DNA of 64,000 nt from positions 26,833 to 90,832 of the forward strand of contig CAUJHZ010000074.1 of assembly GCA_963205185.1 (NCBI GenBank), in the 5' to 3' direction. The notes below the pieces were generated by a model. It was not told the DNA's origin and did not search any database. It saw nothing but the letters and a program-made list of their open reading frames with translations. This DNA comes from Planctomycetota bacterium. Its GTDB lineage: Bacteria > Planctomycetota > Phycisphaerae > Phycisphaerales > UBA5793. The stretch's first letter is position 1. Every line of letters starts with the position of its first letter. Below are positions 34,745 through 43,305 of the stretch, one piece after another. The position numbers were made by a program, and so were the translations under genes.

Positions 34745-35323
34745 ATGACCAGGTCCGACAGCATGCAGAAGCGGTACGATGCGCTCGTCGCGGAGATGAA
34801 GGCGGCGCATGGCTTTCGCGTGCGCCGCTGGCGAACGGCGATGACGGGCTGCGCGTGGATCGTGCGCTACCACAACGGCGAGGAGAGCCGGCTCATCGAG
34901 GCGCCGTACCCGCGCGGGCCGATGAGCGCGGCGGTGTTCCTGCACGAAGTCGGGCACCACGCCATCGGCTTTCGCACCTACAGCCCGCGCTGCCTCGAGG
35001 AGTACCACGCTTGGCGCTGGTCGCTGGAGGCGATGCGGCAGCGCGGCCTGAACGTGACCGACGCCGTCGAGCAGCGCGTCGCCGAATCGCTGCACTACGC
35101 CGTAGACAAGGCGCGGCGGCGCGGGCTCAAGAAGATTCCCGCAGAGCTGCTGCCCTTCGTGGAGAGGCCGGCGCGAAAGCCAAAGTCGCGGGCAAGGGCG
35201 CCACGCGCGGCGCCGGCCGTTGCGGCCGGGTCGCAGAGGCCGCAAGCCTCGCCAGTGGTGCAGGGAGCGAGATCGGTGCGAGCAGCGATGAAGCAGTTGT
35301 GGCTGTTTCGCGGCGCGCGATGA
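34745..35323 (+). CDS. Protein with HExxH zinc-metalloprotease motif
   Basis: A 192-residue protein with FLHEVGHHAIGF: the HEVGH motif lies at 67-71, followed by CLEEYHAWRW (Glu85, Glu86, His88), where a third zinc ligand could lie. The last 50 residues are Arg/Pro/Ala-rich and probably disordered. Start at ATG 34745 (MTRSDSMQKRY); the longer frame reads through the dispersed repeat. The short size and context differ from known peptidases, so the activity is a suggestion from the motif alone. An ImmA/IrrE-like relationship is possible but not shown. Confidence 0.5.
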   Translation: MTRSDSMQKRYDALVAEMKAAHGFRVRRWRTAMTGCAWIVRYHNGEESRLIEAPYPRGPMSAAVFLHEVGHHAIGFRTYSPRCLEEYHAWRWSLEAMRQRGLNVTDAVEQRVAESLHYAVDKARRRGLKKIPAELLPFVERPARKPKSRARAPRAAPAVAAGSQRPQASPVVQGARSVRAAMKQLWLFRGAR

Positions 35324-35359
35324 CACGCCCGGCCGGGGATCGTGGGTTTGCGCCTGCGG

Positions 35360-36868
35360 CTACCCGCCTGCTGCCACAGTCACGTGATGCCGGCGCATCG
35401 GCTGCATCTTCCAGTACGTCAGCGAGCGCCAGAGCCACTCGAACGGGCCGAAGCGGAAATAGTGCAGCCAGATCGGCGAGGCGATCATCTGGAAAGCGAA
35501 CACCGCCGCGACGATGACGAGCAGTTCGACGCGATCGAGGCGGCCGAACTGGCCAAAGCCGAGCGCGCCGCGCCCGTTGAAGATCGTGGTGCAGACGATC
35601 GTGTGCATGAGATAGTTGGTGAACGCCATCCGGCCGACGGCGCCGAGCGACGCGATCAGCCACCTGGCCGCCAAAGTGCGGCAGAGCAGCATGATGAAGC
35701 CGACCCATCCCAGCGCCACGAACACGCTGCCAAAGTAGTTGTAGTGCGAGTTGTTGGATTGGGCGGCGATGAAGTCGAAGTCGACTGCGACGTTGCGCTG
35801 GAAGCCGATCCAGATGAGAGGCAGACCGGCGGCGAACCCCGCGATGATCATGGCGAGGTACAGCCCAGTTGATCGCGCCGCGGAAAGCACGCCCCACTTA
35901 AACAGCGCCATGCCCAGCAGCATCATGCTCAGGGCGCGCCAGGAGTAGAAAGCGATCATGTAGAAGTGAAACACGGGCATCAGTTCGGCGCGGTGGTCGA
36001 GTTCTTCCAGATACGAGCCCCTCATCGCGGCGATCTCCGCGTCCAGCCGCTCGCGCGGCGGCGACCACTGCTCGCGCATCTCCTTCAACTGAGCGCGGAC
36101 ATCTCCCACGGACATGCCCCAGAGAAGTTCCTGGGGCTCCGCGTCGATCTGCTCCTCGGTCGTCCCGCCGCTGATCGTCTCGGCCGGACCATCCTCGTCG
36201 TCGATCACTTCGCCGCCAGATGCATCCGTTTCCGCAATGTCGGGCCCTGGTGCACCGCCTGTCGGCTCCGCAGGCTCGACCATGGCCGGCGTGCGCGCGT
36301 CGTACGCATCAAGCTCCGTCTGGAGGCGCGAGAAGAAGAGGCCGAACATCGTCATGAACGCGGCCGTGATCAGCAGCGAAACCACGCTCAACGGAATGAG
36401 CAGCCTCGGAGACAGTTTGCGGGCCAGGTAAAGGAGCATGCCGCAGAGGGAGTAAAGGACGAGGATGTCGCCGTACCAGAGCAGATAGCCGTGGATCAGG
36501 CCGATGAGCAGCAGCCAGCCCATGCGGCGGTAGTGCAGACCGGCGGCGCTGCGGCCCCTGGCTTCAATGCGGCTGGTGAAGAGCACCACGCCCGCGCCGA
36601 ACAGCATCGAAAAGATGCTCATGAACTTCAGATCCGCCAGCAGATGCTCGACAAGCCAGATCCAGTAGTCGGCGCCATCGAACTCGCCGTACACCGTCGG
36701 GTTCATGTAGGCCATCATGGGCAGGCCGAATGACTGGATGTTCATGATGAGAATGCCCAGCACCGCGAAGCCGCGCAGCACGTCGAGCGAGTCGATGCGC
36801 CGCGTCTCACTCACGGGCCCTGGTTCGAGCGTGCGAGCGGAGGGGTCGGGTGGGGCGAAGGTGGTCAT
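35360..36868 (-). CDS. DUF418/YeiB-type membrane protein
   Basis: A 502-residue multi-spanning protein. The N-terminus RIDSLDVLRGFAVLGILIMNIQ and the C-terminal GAVGRMAFTNYLMHTIVCTTIFN are the conserved ends of DUF418/YeiB proteins. A long acidic soluble insert of about 110 residues (about 205-290, with TEEQIDAEPQELLWG) replaces the usual short loop. Start at ATG 36868 with GGAGCG upstream. The family has no established function; a role in transport of acyl groups has been proposed by analogy with acyltransferase-3 membrane folds, which I cannot test here. Confidence 0.85.
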   Translation of the reverse strand: MTTFAPPDPSARTLEPGPVSETRRIDSLDVLRGFAVLGILIMNIQSFGLPMMAYMNPTVYGEFDGADYWIWLVEHLLADLKFMSIFSMLFGAGVVLFTSRIEARGRSAAGLHYRRMGWLLLIGLIHGYLLWYGDILVLYSLCGMLLYLARKLSPRLLIPLSVVSLLITAAFMTMFGLFFSRLQTELDAYDARTPAMVEPAEPTGGAPGPDIAETDASGGEVIDDEDGPAETISGGTTEEQIDAEPQELLWGMSVGDVRAQLKEMREQWSPPRERLDAEIAAMRGSYLEELDHRAELMPVFHFYMIAFYSWRALSMMLLGMALFKWGVLSAARSTGLYLAMIIAGFAAGLPLIWIGFQRNVAVDFDFIAAQSNNSHYNYFGSVFVALGWVGFIMLLCRTLAARWLIASLGAVGRMAFTNYLMHTIVCTTIFNGRGALGFGQFGRLDRVELLVIVAAVFAFQMIASPIWLHYFRFGPFEWLWRSLTYWKMQPMRRHHVTVAAGG

Positions 36869-36962
36869 GTGCAGCGCTCCATGAGGCGATTATCAACCGG
36901 AGGGTGGAAGGCCGACATCATTCTCTTGGGATCAGGCGTCAGGGCCTTGCAGCGACGCAGGA

Positions 36963-37244
36963 TCAGTCCGGCACGGGATCGTCGCCGCGGCCGCCCCACG
37001 GGTGGCAGCGCACCAGGCGGCGCAGCGTGAGCCATCCGCCGCGCCATGCGCCGTGGCGGGCGAGCGCTTCGATGGAATAGCGCGAGCACGGCGGGCAGAA
37101 GCGGCACTGTCCGCCGATGAGATGCCCGAGCGTCACCTGGTACAGCCGCACCACGGCAATGAGCGCGCGAGCTGCAAGTGAAGCGTCCGCGGCGAGGTCG
37201 CGCCAGTCGTCTACCGGGTCGTGGATGTGTCGCGCTTCGTCCAT
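36963..37244 (-). CDS. yidD: Membrane protein insertion efficiency factor YidD
   Basis: A 93-residue basic protein of the YidD family, which aids YidC-mediated insertion at the inner membrane. Family features: ALIAVVRLYQVTLGHLIGGQCRF followed by CPPCSRYSIEALARHG, then RLVRCHPWGGRGDDPVP. The start overlaps the end of rnpA by 34 nt, as in many bacteria. The N-terminal extension (HIHDPVDDWRDLAADAS) is longer than usual. Confidence 0.95.
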   Translation of the reverse strand: MDEARHIHDPVDDWRDLAADASLAARALIAVVRLYQVTLGHLIGGQCRFCPPCSRYSIEALARHGAWRGGWLTLRRLVRCHPWGGRGDDPVPD

Positions 37245-37594
37245 TCCTGGTGTATCTGCGTCGCGGCCTTGTGCAGCAGGTGCTGGTAGGCGGCGAGATT
37301 GAGCGCCTCGTGCGGCCGCACCACCACTATGAGATCGTAGCCGCGCGGGAAGTCGTGCTGGAGGTGGCGAAACGCCTCGCGAATCAGTCGCTTCAGCCGG
37401 TTGCGCTGCACGGCCGTGCCGACGCGCCGGCCGACGCTCAGACCCAGGCGCGGATGCTCAAGCCCGTTGGGCCGGCCGTGCACCACCAGCGGGCCGGCGG
37501 TCTTGCGGCAGCGGGCGCCGTAGACCGCCTGAAACTCGCGGTTGTGCGTCAGTCTTCTCGAGCGTCCAAAGGTGTAGCGGCGCTGCTGGTCCAC
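37211..37594 (-). CDS. rnpA: Ribonuclease P protein component
   Basis: Protein subunit of RNase P, binding precursor tRNA leaders with the RNA subunit. Core motifs: FGRSRRLTHNREFQAVY at the N-terminus, then LGLSVGRRVGTAVQRNRLKRLIREAFR, the RNR signature helix. I choose the GTG at 37594 (VDQQRRYTFGR), giving 127 residues; a longer frame to 37669 would translate part of a dispersed repeat (37655-37706) and has no family support. yidD follows with overlap. rpmH, which usually precedes rnpA, is not visible upstream. Confidence 0.92.
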   Translation of the reverse strand: MDQQRRYTFGRSRRLTHNREFQAVYGARCRKTAGPLVVHGRPNGLEHPRLGLSVGRRVGTAVQRNRLKRLIREAFRHLQHDFPRGYDLIVVVRPHEALNLAAYQHLLHKAATQIHQEWTKRDTSTTR

Positions 37595-37654
37595 GGGCCC
37601 GTTCCGGTGAGGCGGTCGGCCAAGTGTACCTCGCCGCGGCGGTCGATCTCCGCA

Positions 37655-37706
37655 GGGTGCCATGGTCAAGCGACGCTTTGGGAGCGCAGGCCATGCGGGC
37701 GCGCGA
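37655..37706 (-). repeat. Dispersed repeat, copy B (inverted)
   Basis: Reverse complement of the element at 34650-34702 with a few substitutions. It overlaps the upstream edge of the rnpA reading frame. Confidence 0.8.
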
Positions 37707-37789
37707 CAGGGCGCGCGCTGTCTCCGTGGTTTCGCCGTGTGTCGTCGTGCCTTTGAGACTTCGTGCTGGCGTCTACGCGGTGTAGGCCT

Positions 37790-38896
37790 TCAGAGCCAGC
37801 GGCTGAGGACGATGATGTACGCGACGCCCGCGAGGGTGATGTTGAGCAGCGTGAAGGCGAGCACCATATAGCGCGTTGGCGGAGTCCAGCGGCTCCAGGG
37901 TTCATTCATGGCCGCCATGCCGCGCAGCGCCGCGCGAGTGGCGCGGGCCCTCAATCGCGGATCGGGCGGCTCGCTGGCGGCGGGCGATTCAACCAGCGCT
38001 TCGCGCTCCTGCGCAGCGGCCGAATCGCTGCGCTGCTCATTGGGCCTGGCGAACTCGCCATCCAGATCAGCGTCGCCCGATTTGCGCCGACTCTCCTTCG
38101 GCTTGACGCGGCGCATGGATGCATCGCCACCCTTGACCACCCGGCGCGGCGACTCGGCGCCCTCCCGCTCGGTCGATTCCGTCGGTGAAACCGCCTCACG
38201 CGGCGCAGCGCTGCCGCTGGTTTCGAAATCATCCTGTTCGATCGCGCGCTGCGCGGCGTCGGCGATCACGGCATCGACCGCGGCGATATCCATCGGCGGC
38301 GCCTCGGCCTCGGCGCTGCGCTCCTCGCCGGCCGCCGTTCCGGCTGTCAGGTCATCCGCCCCGAACGGCGCGGCGGACGGCAGGTCTTCGACGTCATCGA
38401 CGCTCGGCGCGTGCCCGGCTTCGGCGAGGATCGCATCCACCTGCGACTGCAGCGCCTCGTGATCAACGGGACCATCCAGCGGCGATCCGTTCGCGAAAGC
38501 CTCCTCAACCGCCGCATGCTCGTCGGCGGGCGCTGCAGATTCATCCGAAGCAGCGGCTCCGGGCGCCGGCGTGTCAGATGCAGCTTGCCGCGGCGCTGAC
38601 TCGGCCGGTGCGGCGTCGCCGACGAGTTCCGACATCGCCTGCACCTGCTGCTCGGCTTCATCGAGAAGCGCTTCCACCTGCGCTTCGATCTGCGACTGAG
38701 CCTGCGATTCACCCGGCGACTCAGCGGGCGACTTGGCTTTCGGCGGCTCAGGCGACTGCACCTGTGATTTCGCGGCATCCTGGTCGGGCGCGGACGCACG
38801 GCGCGGCGCCGGCTTGTGACTCGGCGGCGGATCGGCCTTGAGCGGCACCGGCGCGGCCGGTGACTTCCCCGAAGTTGGACGCGACTTGCCTGCCAT
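37790..38896 (-). CDS. Disordered acidic protein with C-terminal membrane anchor
   Basis: A 368-residue protein. It starts MAGKSRPTSGKSPAAPVPL and is low in complexity for about 320 residues, rich in Ala, Glu, Pro, Ser and Asp, with a coiled part (EAQVEALLDEAEQQVQAMSELV) and a Lys/Arg patch (RRVKPKESRRKSGDADLDGE). The C-terminus is one membrane helix (YMVLAFTLLNITLAGVAYIIVL) followed by SRWL, so it is tail-anchored. No enzymatic motif is seen and I do not recognise the family. Start at ATG 38896 with GGGGAG upstream. Confidence 0.65.
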   Translation of the reverse strand: MAGKSRPTSGKSPAAPVPLKADPPPSHKPAPRRASAPDQDAAKSQVQSPEPPKAKSPAESPGESQAQSQIEAQVEALLDEAEQQVQAMSELVGDAAPAESAPRQAASDTPAPGAAASDESAAPADEHAAVEEAFANGSPLDGPVDHEALQSQVDAILAEAGHAPSVDDVEDLPSAAPFGADDLTAGTAAGEERSAEAEAPPMDIAAVDAVIADAAQRAIEQDDFETSGSAAPREAVSPTESTEREGAESPRRVVKGGDASMRRVKPKESRRKSGDADLDGEFARPNEQRSDSAAAQEREALVESPAASEPPDPRLRARATRAALRGMAAMNEPWSRWTPPTRYMVLAFTLLNITLAGVAYIIVLSRWL

Positions 38897-39043
38897 GGCT
38901 CCCCTGGACGCCGCGGCGTCCGGTAACGCTGCCGGGCATGCGGCGCGGCATACTCGTTATGATCGTCCACCCCGCCCGCTGACTCAAGGCCCCGGCGGTA
39001 GGATCATCGCGGCCGATGACACATTCCCGCGCCGGAGTGACGC

Positions 39044-39799
39044 GTGTCCCTGCATCGCATCTACCTCGCTGATCTGGATGGGCTGAGCCTCAGCGCCGGG
39101 GCAGTGCTCGAAGTCGCCGGCTCCGAAGCCCGCCACGCGGTGGCGGTCAAGAGGCTCGCGGCGGGCGATCGCGTCGAAGTGTTCGACGGCCGGGGACTCA
39201 TCATCACCGGCGTGGCTGAGGCCGCCGGCAAGCGCCAACTGACGGTGCGGGTGGAGTGGGCAGCGCGGTCGCCCCGGCCCGAACCGGAGGTGATCGTCGC
39301 GGCCCCGCCGCCCAAGGGCCCGCGGGCGGAGAGCATGATTGAGCAATTGTCTCAGGCCGGCGCCTCGCGATGGGTGCCGCTCATGGCCGAGCGCAGCGTC
39401 GCTGAGCCGCGCGACAGCCGCATCGCCAAATGGCGTGAAACCACGACGGTCGAGTCCGCCAAGCAGTGCGGCCGGGCGTGGCTCATGGAGATTGACGAGC
39501 CGACGACGCTGGACCAATGCCTGGACAACGCTCAGGGCATGCGTCTGCTCCTGGCCGACGCGGCGGGGGTGTCGTGCGCCGAGGCGATGGGCGGAGCGCG
39601 CGGCGAGGCGGCGGTGCTGCTGCTCGTCGGCCCGGAAGGCGGTTTCAGCAGCGCCGAACAGGAGACCATCGCTCGCGCAAGGGCCATTGCCGTGTCGCTG
39701 GGGCCGCACATCCTGCGGATCGAGACGGCGGCAGTGATCGGAGCCGCGGCCATGGTGCGGGGCCCTGCCGCCTCCGCATCCGTGGGTCAATCCGGTTGA
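39044..39799 (+). CDS. rsmE: 16S rRNA m3U1498 methyltransferase RsmE
   Basis: SPOUT-family RNA methyltransferase, 251 residues. It starts at a GTG with GGAG upstream (MSLHRIYLADLDGLSL). The N-terminal PUA-like half has EARHAVAVKRLAAGDRVEVFDGRG; the C-terminal knot has LLVGPEGGFSSAEQETIARA and LGPHILRIETAAVIGAAAMV, the signature SAM-binding region of RsmE. Ends within the -35 region of the tRNA-Ala promoter. The preceding gap is 147 nt. Confidence 0.93.
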   Translation: MSLHRIYLADLDGLSLSAGAVLEVAGSEARHAVAVKRLAAGDRVEVFDGRGLIITGVAEAAGKRQLTVRVEWAARSPRPEPEVIVAAPPPKGPRAESMIEQLSQAGASRWVPLMAERSVAEPRDSRIAKWRETTTVESAKQCGRAWLMEIDEPTTLDQCLDNAQGMRLLLADAAGVSCAEAMGGARGEAAVLLLVGPEGGFSSAEQETIARARAIAVSLGPHILRIETAAVIGAAAMVRGPAASASVGQSG

Positions 39800-39823
39800 C
39801 GCTCCCCGCGGCCGGGCTAACCT
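39796..39823 (+). promoter_or_regulatory. Promoter of tRNA-Ala
   Basis: TTGACG and TAACCT with a 16-nt spacer; the -35 box overlaps the rsmE stop codon. The -10 box ends 35 nt before the tRNA. Confidence 0.5.
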
Positions 39824-39858
39824 TGACATTGCGGCGGCTCCAAAGAGTCGCCTGCTCC

Positions 39859-39931
<73 letters not shown>

Positions 39932-39952
39932 TTGTCGGACAACTAACGCCGA

Positions 39953-40050
39953 GTCCGTCAGTTACGGACACCCGTCGACGGTCGACGGTGCGGCCTGAAG
40001 CGCAAAACCGCGCGGTGGACACCGCGCACACCGCGATCAGGAGGCCGCAC
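39953..40050 (+). other. Palindrome-rich integrase leader, island 1
   Basis: GTCCGT/ACGGAC (39953-39969), CCGTCGACGG (39972-39981) and GCGCGGTG/CACCGCGC (40010-40027) precede the GTG start at 40052, with AGGAGG at 40039-40044. The same order appears before the intact integrase at 48469. Candidate recombinase or excisionase arm sites, or a transcript with hairpins. Confidence 0.6.
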
Positions 40051-40051
40051 C

Positions 40052-40852
40052 GTGCCAAAGAACCGTCCCCCAAAGCCGAATTCCCAGCGAACCCAGACCG
40101 CGCTGAGGCCACCGGGCTATCGCTCGCGACGCGGCTATGAGCAGGCCCTCGTGACGCTCACCGACTCGCGCACCAAAAAGCGCCGCGATTACTGGCTCGG
40201 GCCTTTCGGCAGCCCGCAGAGTCGCGAGCTCTACCACCTGCTCATCGCACAGTGGGAAGCACTGGACCGGCGCTTGCCCGACCAGCTCTATGCCCAGCAG
40301 CGCATCGCCATGCAGATCAGATCGACCCGCCGCGCGCATGGCGGCGAGAGCACGCTCGAAGCAGATGAGACGATCAGCGACCTCATCGGCGCCTACTGGC
40401 GCTGGACGAGGACGTACTACTCGAGTTCCGAGCGCACGCTCATCAAGGGCGCGCTGCGCATCGTGCGCAAACTTTTCGGCTCCACGCCGGCGAGCGAGTT
40501 CGGTCCCAACCGACTGCGGCTGGTGCGCGATGACATGGTGCGCGGCGACCCCCATGGCGACAGACCTCGCATCGCCTGGTCGCGGCCCTACGTCAACGGC
40601 CAGATCCACCGGGTGTGCGCCATGTTCAAGTGGGCGGCATCGCACGAGAAGCTCCCAGCGTCGAACCGCTTATGCCGTCCACCAGTTCGAATCCAGTCTG
40701 GTATTGAGCAATGGCGCTCGTACTCCCTTTCTCGGTGGAAGGATGCCTTCGGCATTCAGTCGTCGAAGCGATTGTGTTGGTTCGGCTGCGCCCCAGCGTT
40801 GCGGATCGAAGACAAGAGCGCGAATCTGTGGCAAGGGGAATGGCGCAATTGA
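40052..40852 (+). pseudogene. Truncated tyrosine recombinase
   Basis: The first about 200 residues match the N-terminus of the intact integrase at 48469: GYRSRRGYEQALVTLTDSRTKKRRDYWLG against GYRKRHDRNQAIVTLTDAVTKRRRDYWLG, and RVCAMFKWAASHEKLPAS near 40620-40660 against RLCRLFKWAASQELVTAR. After about 40660 similarity ends. The remaining tail to the stop at 40852 has no arginine-histidine-tyrosine catalytic motifs. The break falls next to the 3' end of the Hint-domain gene on the other strand, suggesting a deletion/insertion event. GTG start with AGGAGG upstream. Confidence 0.8.
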
Positions 40853-41569
40853 AGAGGCTCGATAGACAAGGGTTTTTGGCCACGAACGGATACGGACAAG
40901 ATTCCCCTGGCGCGCCCTTGCGCATTCTTGACCTGGTCGGCCCATGACCATGGCTAATTCTTTCGCGATGAGTAGGCTCCTTTGCCAGTCACTACCGCAT
41001 CCGGCTCCACTTGTACCAAAATCGCATGCACAGCCGCTTAGCCCACAGGTTGGTCGCTTGCCGATCGCCGCGATGGCCGGAGAACTCCACCCGCAGCAGA
41101 TCCTCACGAAGTAGGGCCGATGGAGGCTCATCGCGGCCATTGGAACGACGACGTTCGGCGCGTCGATGCGGACGACCGATTCGACCTCCTCTTCGTGCAT
41201 GTGCTCGTCGATCAGGAAGTCACCGGGCTGGATGAGTTCGGCAGACGCGAAGCCCCATTCATCGCCGCGGCAGATCATGAACGGGTGCTCGGCGGTTGCC
41301 TTCAGGCGGCAGTTGATGACCACGAAGCCGTGGTGCTCGCCAAAGCGGATGCTGGTCACCCGAGCGGCGACCGGCGTCGCCCCGTGCAGGCCGTGATGGG
41401 AGAGCCAGTTGTACTGAGCGCGATACGGCACATCGACTTCGAGACCGGGCACCTGGATGGATGCCACGCGATCGCCGAGCTTGAGGTTCTCGATGGGCGT
41501 GAATGGTTCTATCATCGCGCGAATCAGACCCGAGGCAGGATCATCGACTTGTTCGCAAGGATGTGCCAT
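40670..41569 (-). CDS. Hint (intein-like) domain protein
   Basis: A 299-residue product from ATG 41569 (MAHPCEQVDDP). The first part resembles a Hint domain: PFTPIENLKLGDRVASIQ followed after about 60 residues by the block-B-like LKATAEHPFMICRGDEWGFAS and the block-like AELIQPGDFLIDEH. A Cys at position 5 could be the splicing nucleophile, but the domain end (usually His-Asn) is not seen. The last 130 residues are Arg/Cys/Gly-rich and may include a frameshift. It opposes the plus-strand gene start (41568) within one CATG. If started at 41515 instead, the nucleophile is lost. Autoprocessing role is inference. Confidence 0.5.
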   Translation of the reverse strand: MAHPCEQVDDPASGLIRAMIEPFTPIENLKLGDRVASIQVPGLEVDVPYRAQYNWLSHHGLHGATPVAARVTSIRFGEHHGFVVINCRLKATAEHPFMICRGDEWGFASAELIQPGDFLIDEHMHEEEVESVVRIDAPNVVVPMAAMSLHRPYFVRICCGWSSPAIAAIGKRPTCGLSGCACDFGTSGAGCGSDWQRSLLIAKELAMVMGRPGQECARARQGNLVRIRSWPKTLVYRASSIAPFPLPQIRALVFDPQRWGAAEPTQSLRRLNAEGILPPRKGVRAPLLNTRLDSNWWTA

Positions 41570-43001
41570 GAAACCCCGCTCGAAGACAGCAGGATTCAAA
41601 TCGCGCTCACAACAGAGTCGACCGTCGGCGAGTCGAGACGCACTGGCGTCGAGGCCCGCGCCGAGTGTCCTGGGCCGCGAAACAGGTAACGCCAGGGCGG
41701 GATTGCTGTTGCCGACTGCATTGCTCGACAAACTGCCCAATTTCGCGCACCCGCGCGAAGTGGATCTGCTGGATCACAAGCTCGCGCACATCCTGGTCAA
41801 ACAGAACGGGCGCTGGGTCGCCATTGACTGGGAAAAGCTCTCCAGCCTCGACTGCAAGGCGATCTCGATGCTTGTCGAGTGTGGTTTGGTGGAAGCCCGG
41901 GCCATCGTGTCGGCTCGTTGGGACTCTTCCGCCACATGGACGAGAGCGCAGTGCCGCGTCAGCGGTGACCACGCTTCGGCAGTCGCTCATTTCGTCAAGT
42001 CAGACCTTCTGCGCAAGAGCGAACCAGTCGACGGCTCGACAGATCGAAAGAGGTACCGCTACGACATCGTGGAGATCAGGTTGACGGACCAGGGCGAGAT
42101 TGCCCGAGATGGCCTGCTGAAGAAGGAGGATCCGTGCGTCATCGAGTTCATTCGCGGCTTCGATGGGAATAGCCGCCGACGAGTCCCCGGCGATATCGTC
42201 GTGGAGCGCTCCCTTCCTCCCATTGGGGTGGATTCAATCCGACACGATGAGCCAGGCGGGCTCGGGCACGACGGAGGTGCGCGGGGAACAACTCAGACCA
42301 GGGTTGATGCGGAGGCGATCGCCGACGTGGAGCCTGCTGCGATCGGTGCCGAGGCTGCGCCAAGCACGAGACCGGCTGCAGGGCTTGCGTTGGAGACGAC
42401 ATGCCACGAGGACGCCAAGAACCGTGGAGATGGCACAAAGGCGCGGCAGGTCGCCAAGGAACGAGGGGAGGAGTACGTTCGCAATCACCCGTTTCCTGAG
42501 CTCAATGAGCTGGCTCGACGGAGCCGCTGCCATCCGGACACCATGAAGAAGGCGATAACGCAGTCCGAAACTCTGCGTCGCGCTCGAGTTCAGGCTGAAC
42601 TAAGGTCAATTGCAAACGAGCCATCGCAACTTGGAACTCAAACCCCTCAGCCTGCGGGCTGCGCCCACGGCGCGCCGGACCGATCGCCGACTTGCGCACC
42701 ATCGACGCAAACTGACCTTTCCTCGCGGGCAAATCCGGCCACTGCTGTTGACCCGAGTACGATCAGCATAAAGGCGGGCGCGGCCCGCCTCATAAGCGTC
42801 ATTCCCAGCATCAGGCTTGACAGCGCAATGTCGCGAGTATCCCGCGAAGCGAGCGCGGGAAGGATCGAGTGTCTTAGGGTTCCCTACAGCGCAAAGCGGG
42901 AACTCATTGAATCTAGCTTTGGCGAATGGCTGGCTCGCGAAATAGCCGATCCCAAGCGGTGGCGAGCAGCGAAGCGCCTGCAGGGTAAAGGGGACGGCTG
43001 A
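41568..43001 (+). CDS. Hypothetical island gene, winged-helix-like
   Basis: A 477-residue protein with a basic N-terminus, a conserved-looking central part (LLDHKLAHILVKQNGRWVAID and ISMLVECGLVEARAIVSARW) that resembles a helix-turn-helix unit, and an Ala/Glu-rich low-complexity middle. The C-terminus has LARRSRCHPDTMKKAI (a second helix-turn-helix candidate) and FGEWLAREIADPKRW. ATG 41568 with AAGG upstream; the first codons overlap the minus-strand Hint gene. I do not recognise the family; DNA-binding is a guess from the HTH-like parts. Confidence 0.5.
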   Translation: MKPRSKTAGFKSRSQQSRPSASRDALASRPAPSVLGRETGNARAGLLLPTALLDKLPNFAHPREVDLLDHKLAHILVKQNGRWVAIDWEKLSSLDCKAISMLVECGLVEARAIVSARWDSSATWTRAQCRVSGDHASAVAHFVKSDLLRKSEPVDGSTDRKRYRYDIVEIRLTDQGEIARDGLLKKEDPCVIEFIRGFDGNSRRRVPGDIVVERSLPPIGVDSIRHDEPGGLGHDGGARGTTQTRVDAEAIADVEPAAIGAEAAPSTRPAAGLALETTCHEDAKNRGDGTKARQVAKERGEEYVRNHPFPELNELARRSRCHPDTMKKAITQSETLRRARVQAELRSIANEPSQLGTQTPQPAGCAHGAPDRSPTCAPSTQTDLSSRANPATAVDPSTISIKAGAARLISVIPSIRLDSAMSRVSREASAGRIECLRVPYSAKRELIESSFGEWLAREIADPKRWRAAKRLQGKGDG

Positions 43002-43023
43002 ATTCTGCGCACATGGCGCGGTG

Positions 43024-43046
43024 CAGCGCGGTTGGAAACCGCGCTG
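43024..43046. terminator. Hairpin downstream of the island gene
   Basis: Perfect 10-bp stem CAGCGCGGTT/AACCGCGCTG with loop GGA, starting 23 nt after the stop at 43001. No T-run follows. A second inverted repeat ATTGCAA/TTGCAAT (43078-43094) lies between it and attR and might be an excisionase or integrase site. Confidence 0.45.
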
Positions 43047-43147
43047 GCTGCCAAAACTCGCCAAAAACGGGACAATTATTGCAACGCTTGCAATCGACAA
43101 AGCTCGGTCCTAGTGTCGTTTACGCGTTCAGGCCGAGGCTTGGGGCG

Positions 43148-43191
43148 GCATGGCATGCAAGAGGTCGTCGGTTCGATCCCGATCAGCTCCA
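43148..43191 (+). repeat. Right attachment site (attR) of island 1
   Basis: Second copy of the 44-bp tRNA-Ala 3' segment, identical to 39888-39931. Sequence from here to 43305 is noncoding with nothing recognised. Confidence 0.93.
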
Positions 43192-43305
43192 CTTTCCCCG
43201 ATTTCCGATTGAATCCACGGCTCTGGCCGCTTGCGGCTCCGCGATCGCCGCGCGCTCCCGTGCGCCGAGCCTTTGGGTCGCGGCGAAACAGAGTCTACAC
43301 ATGGG

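Noticed and set aside
37670..37789. rpmH expected upstream of rnpA
   Set aside because: No frame resembles ribosomal protein L34 (a short, Lys/Arg-rich 44-residue protein) in the minus-strand sequence upstream of rnpA.
40660..40720. A tRNA-like TTCGAAT segment near 40667
   Set aside because: The T-loop-like sequence lacks a matching stem, anticodon arm and acceptor; no cloverleaf can be drawn.
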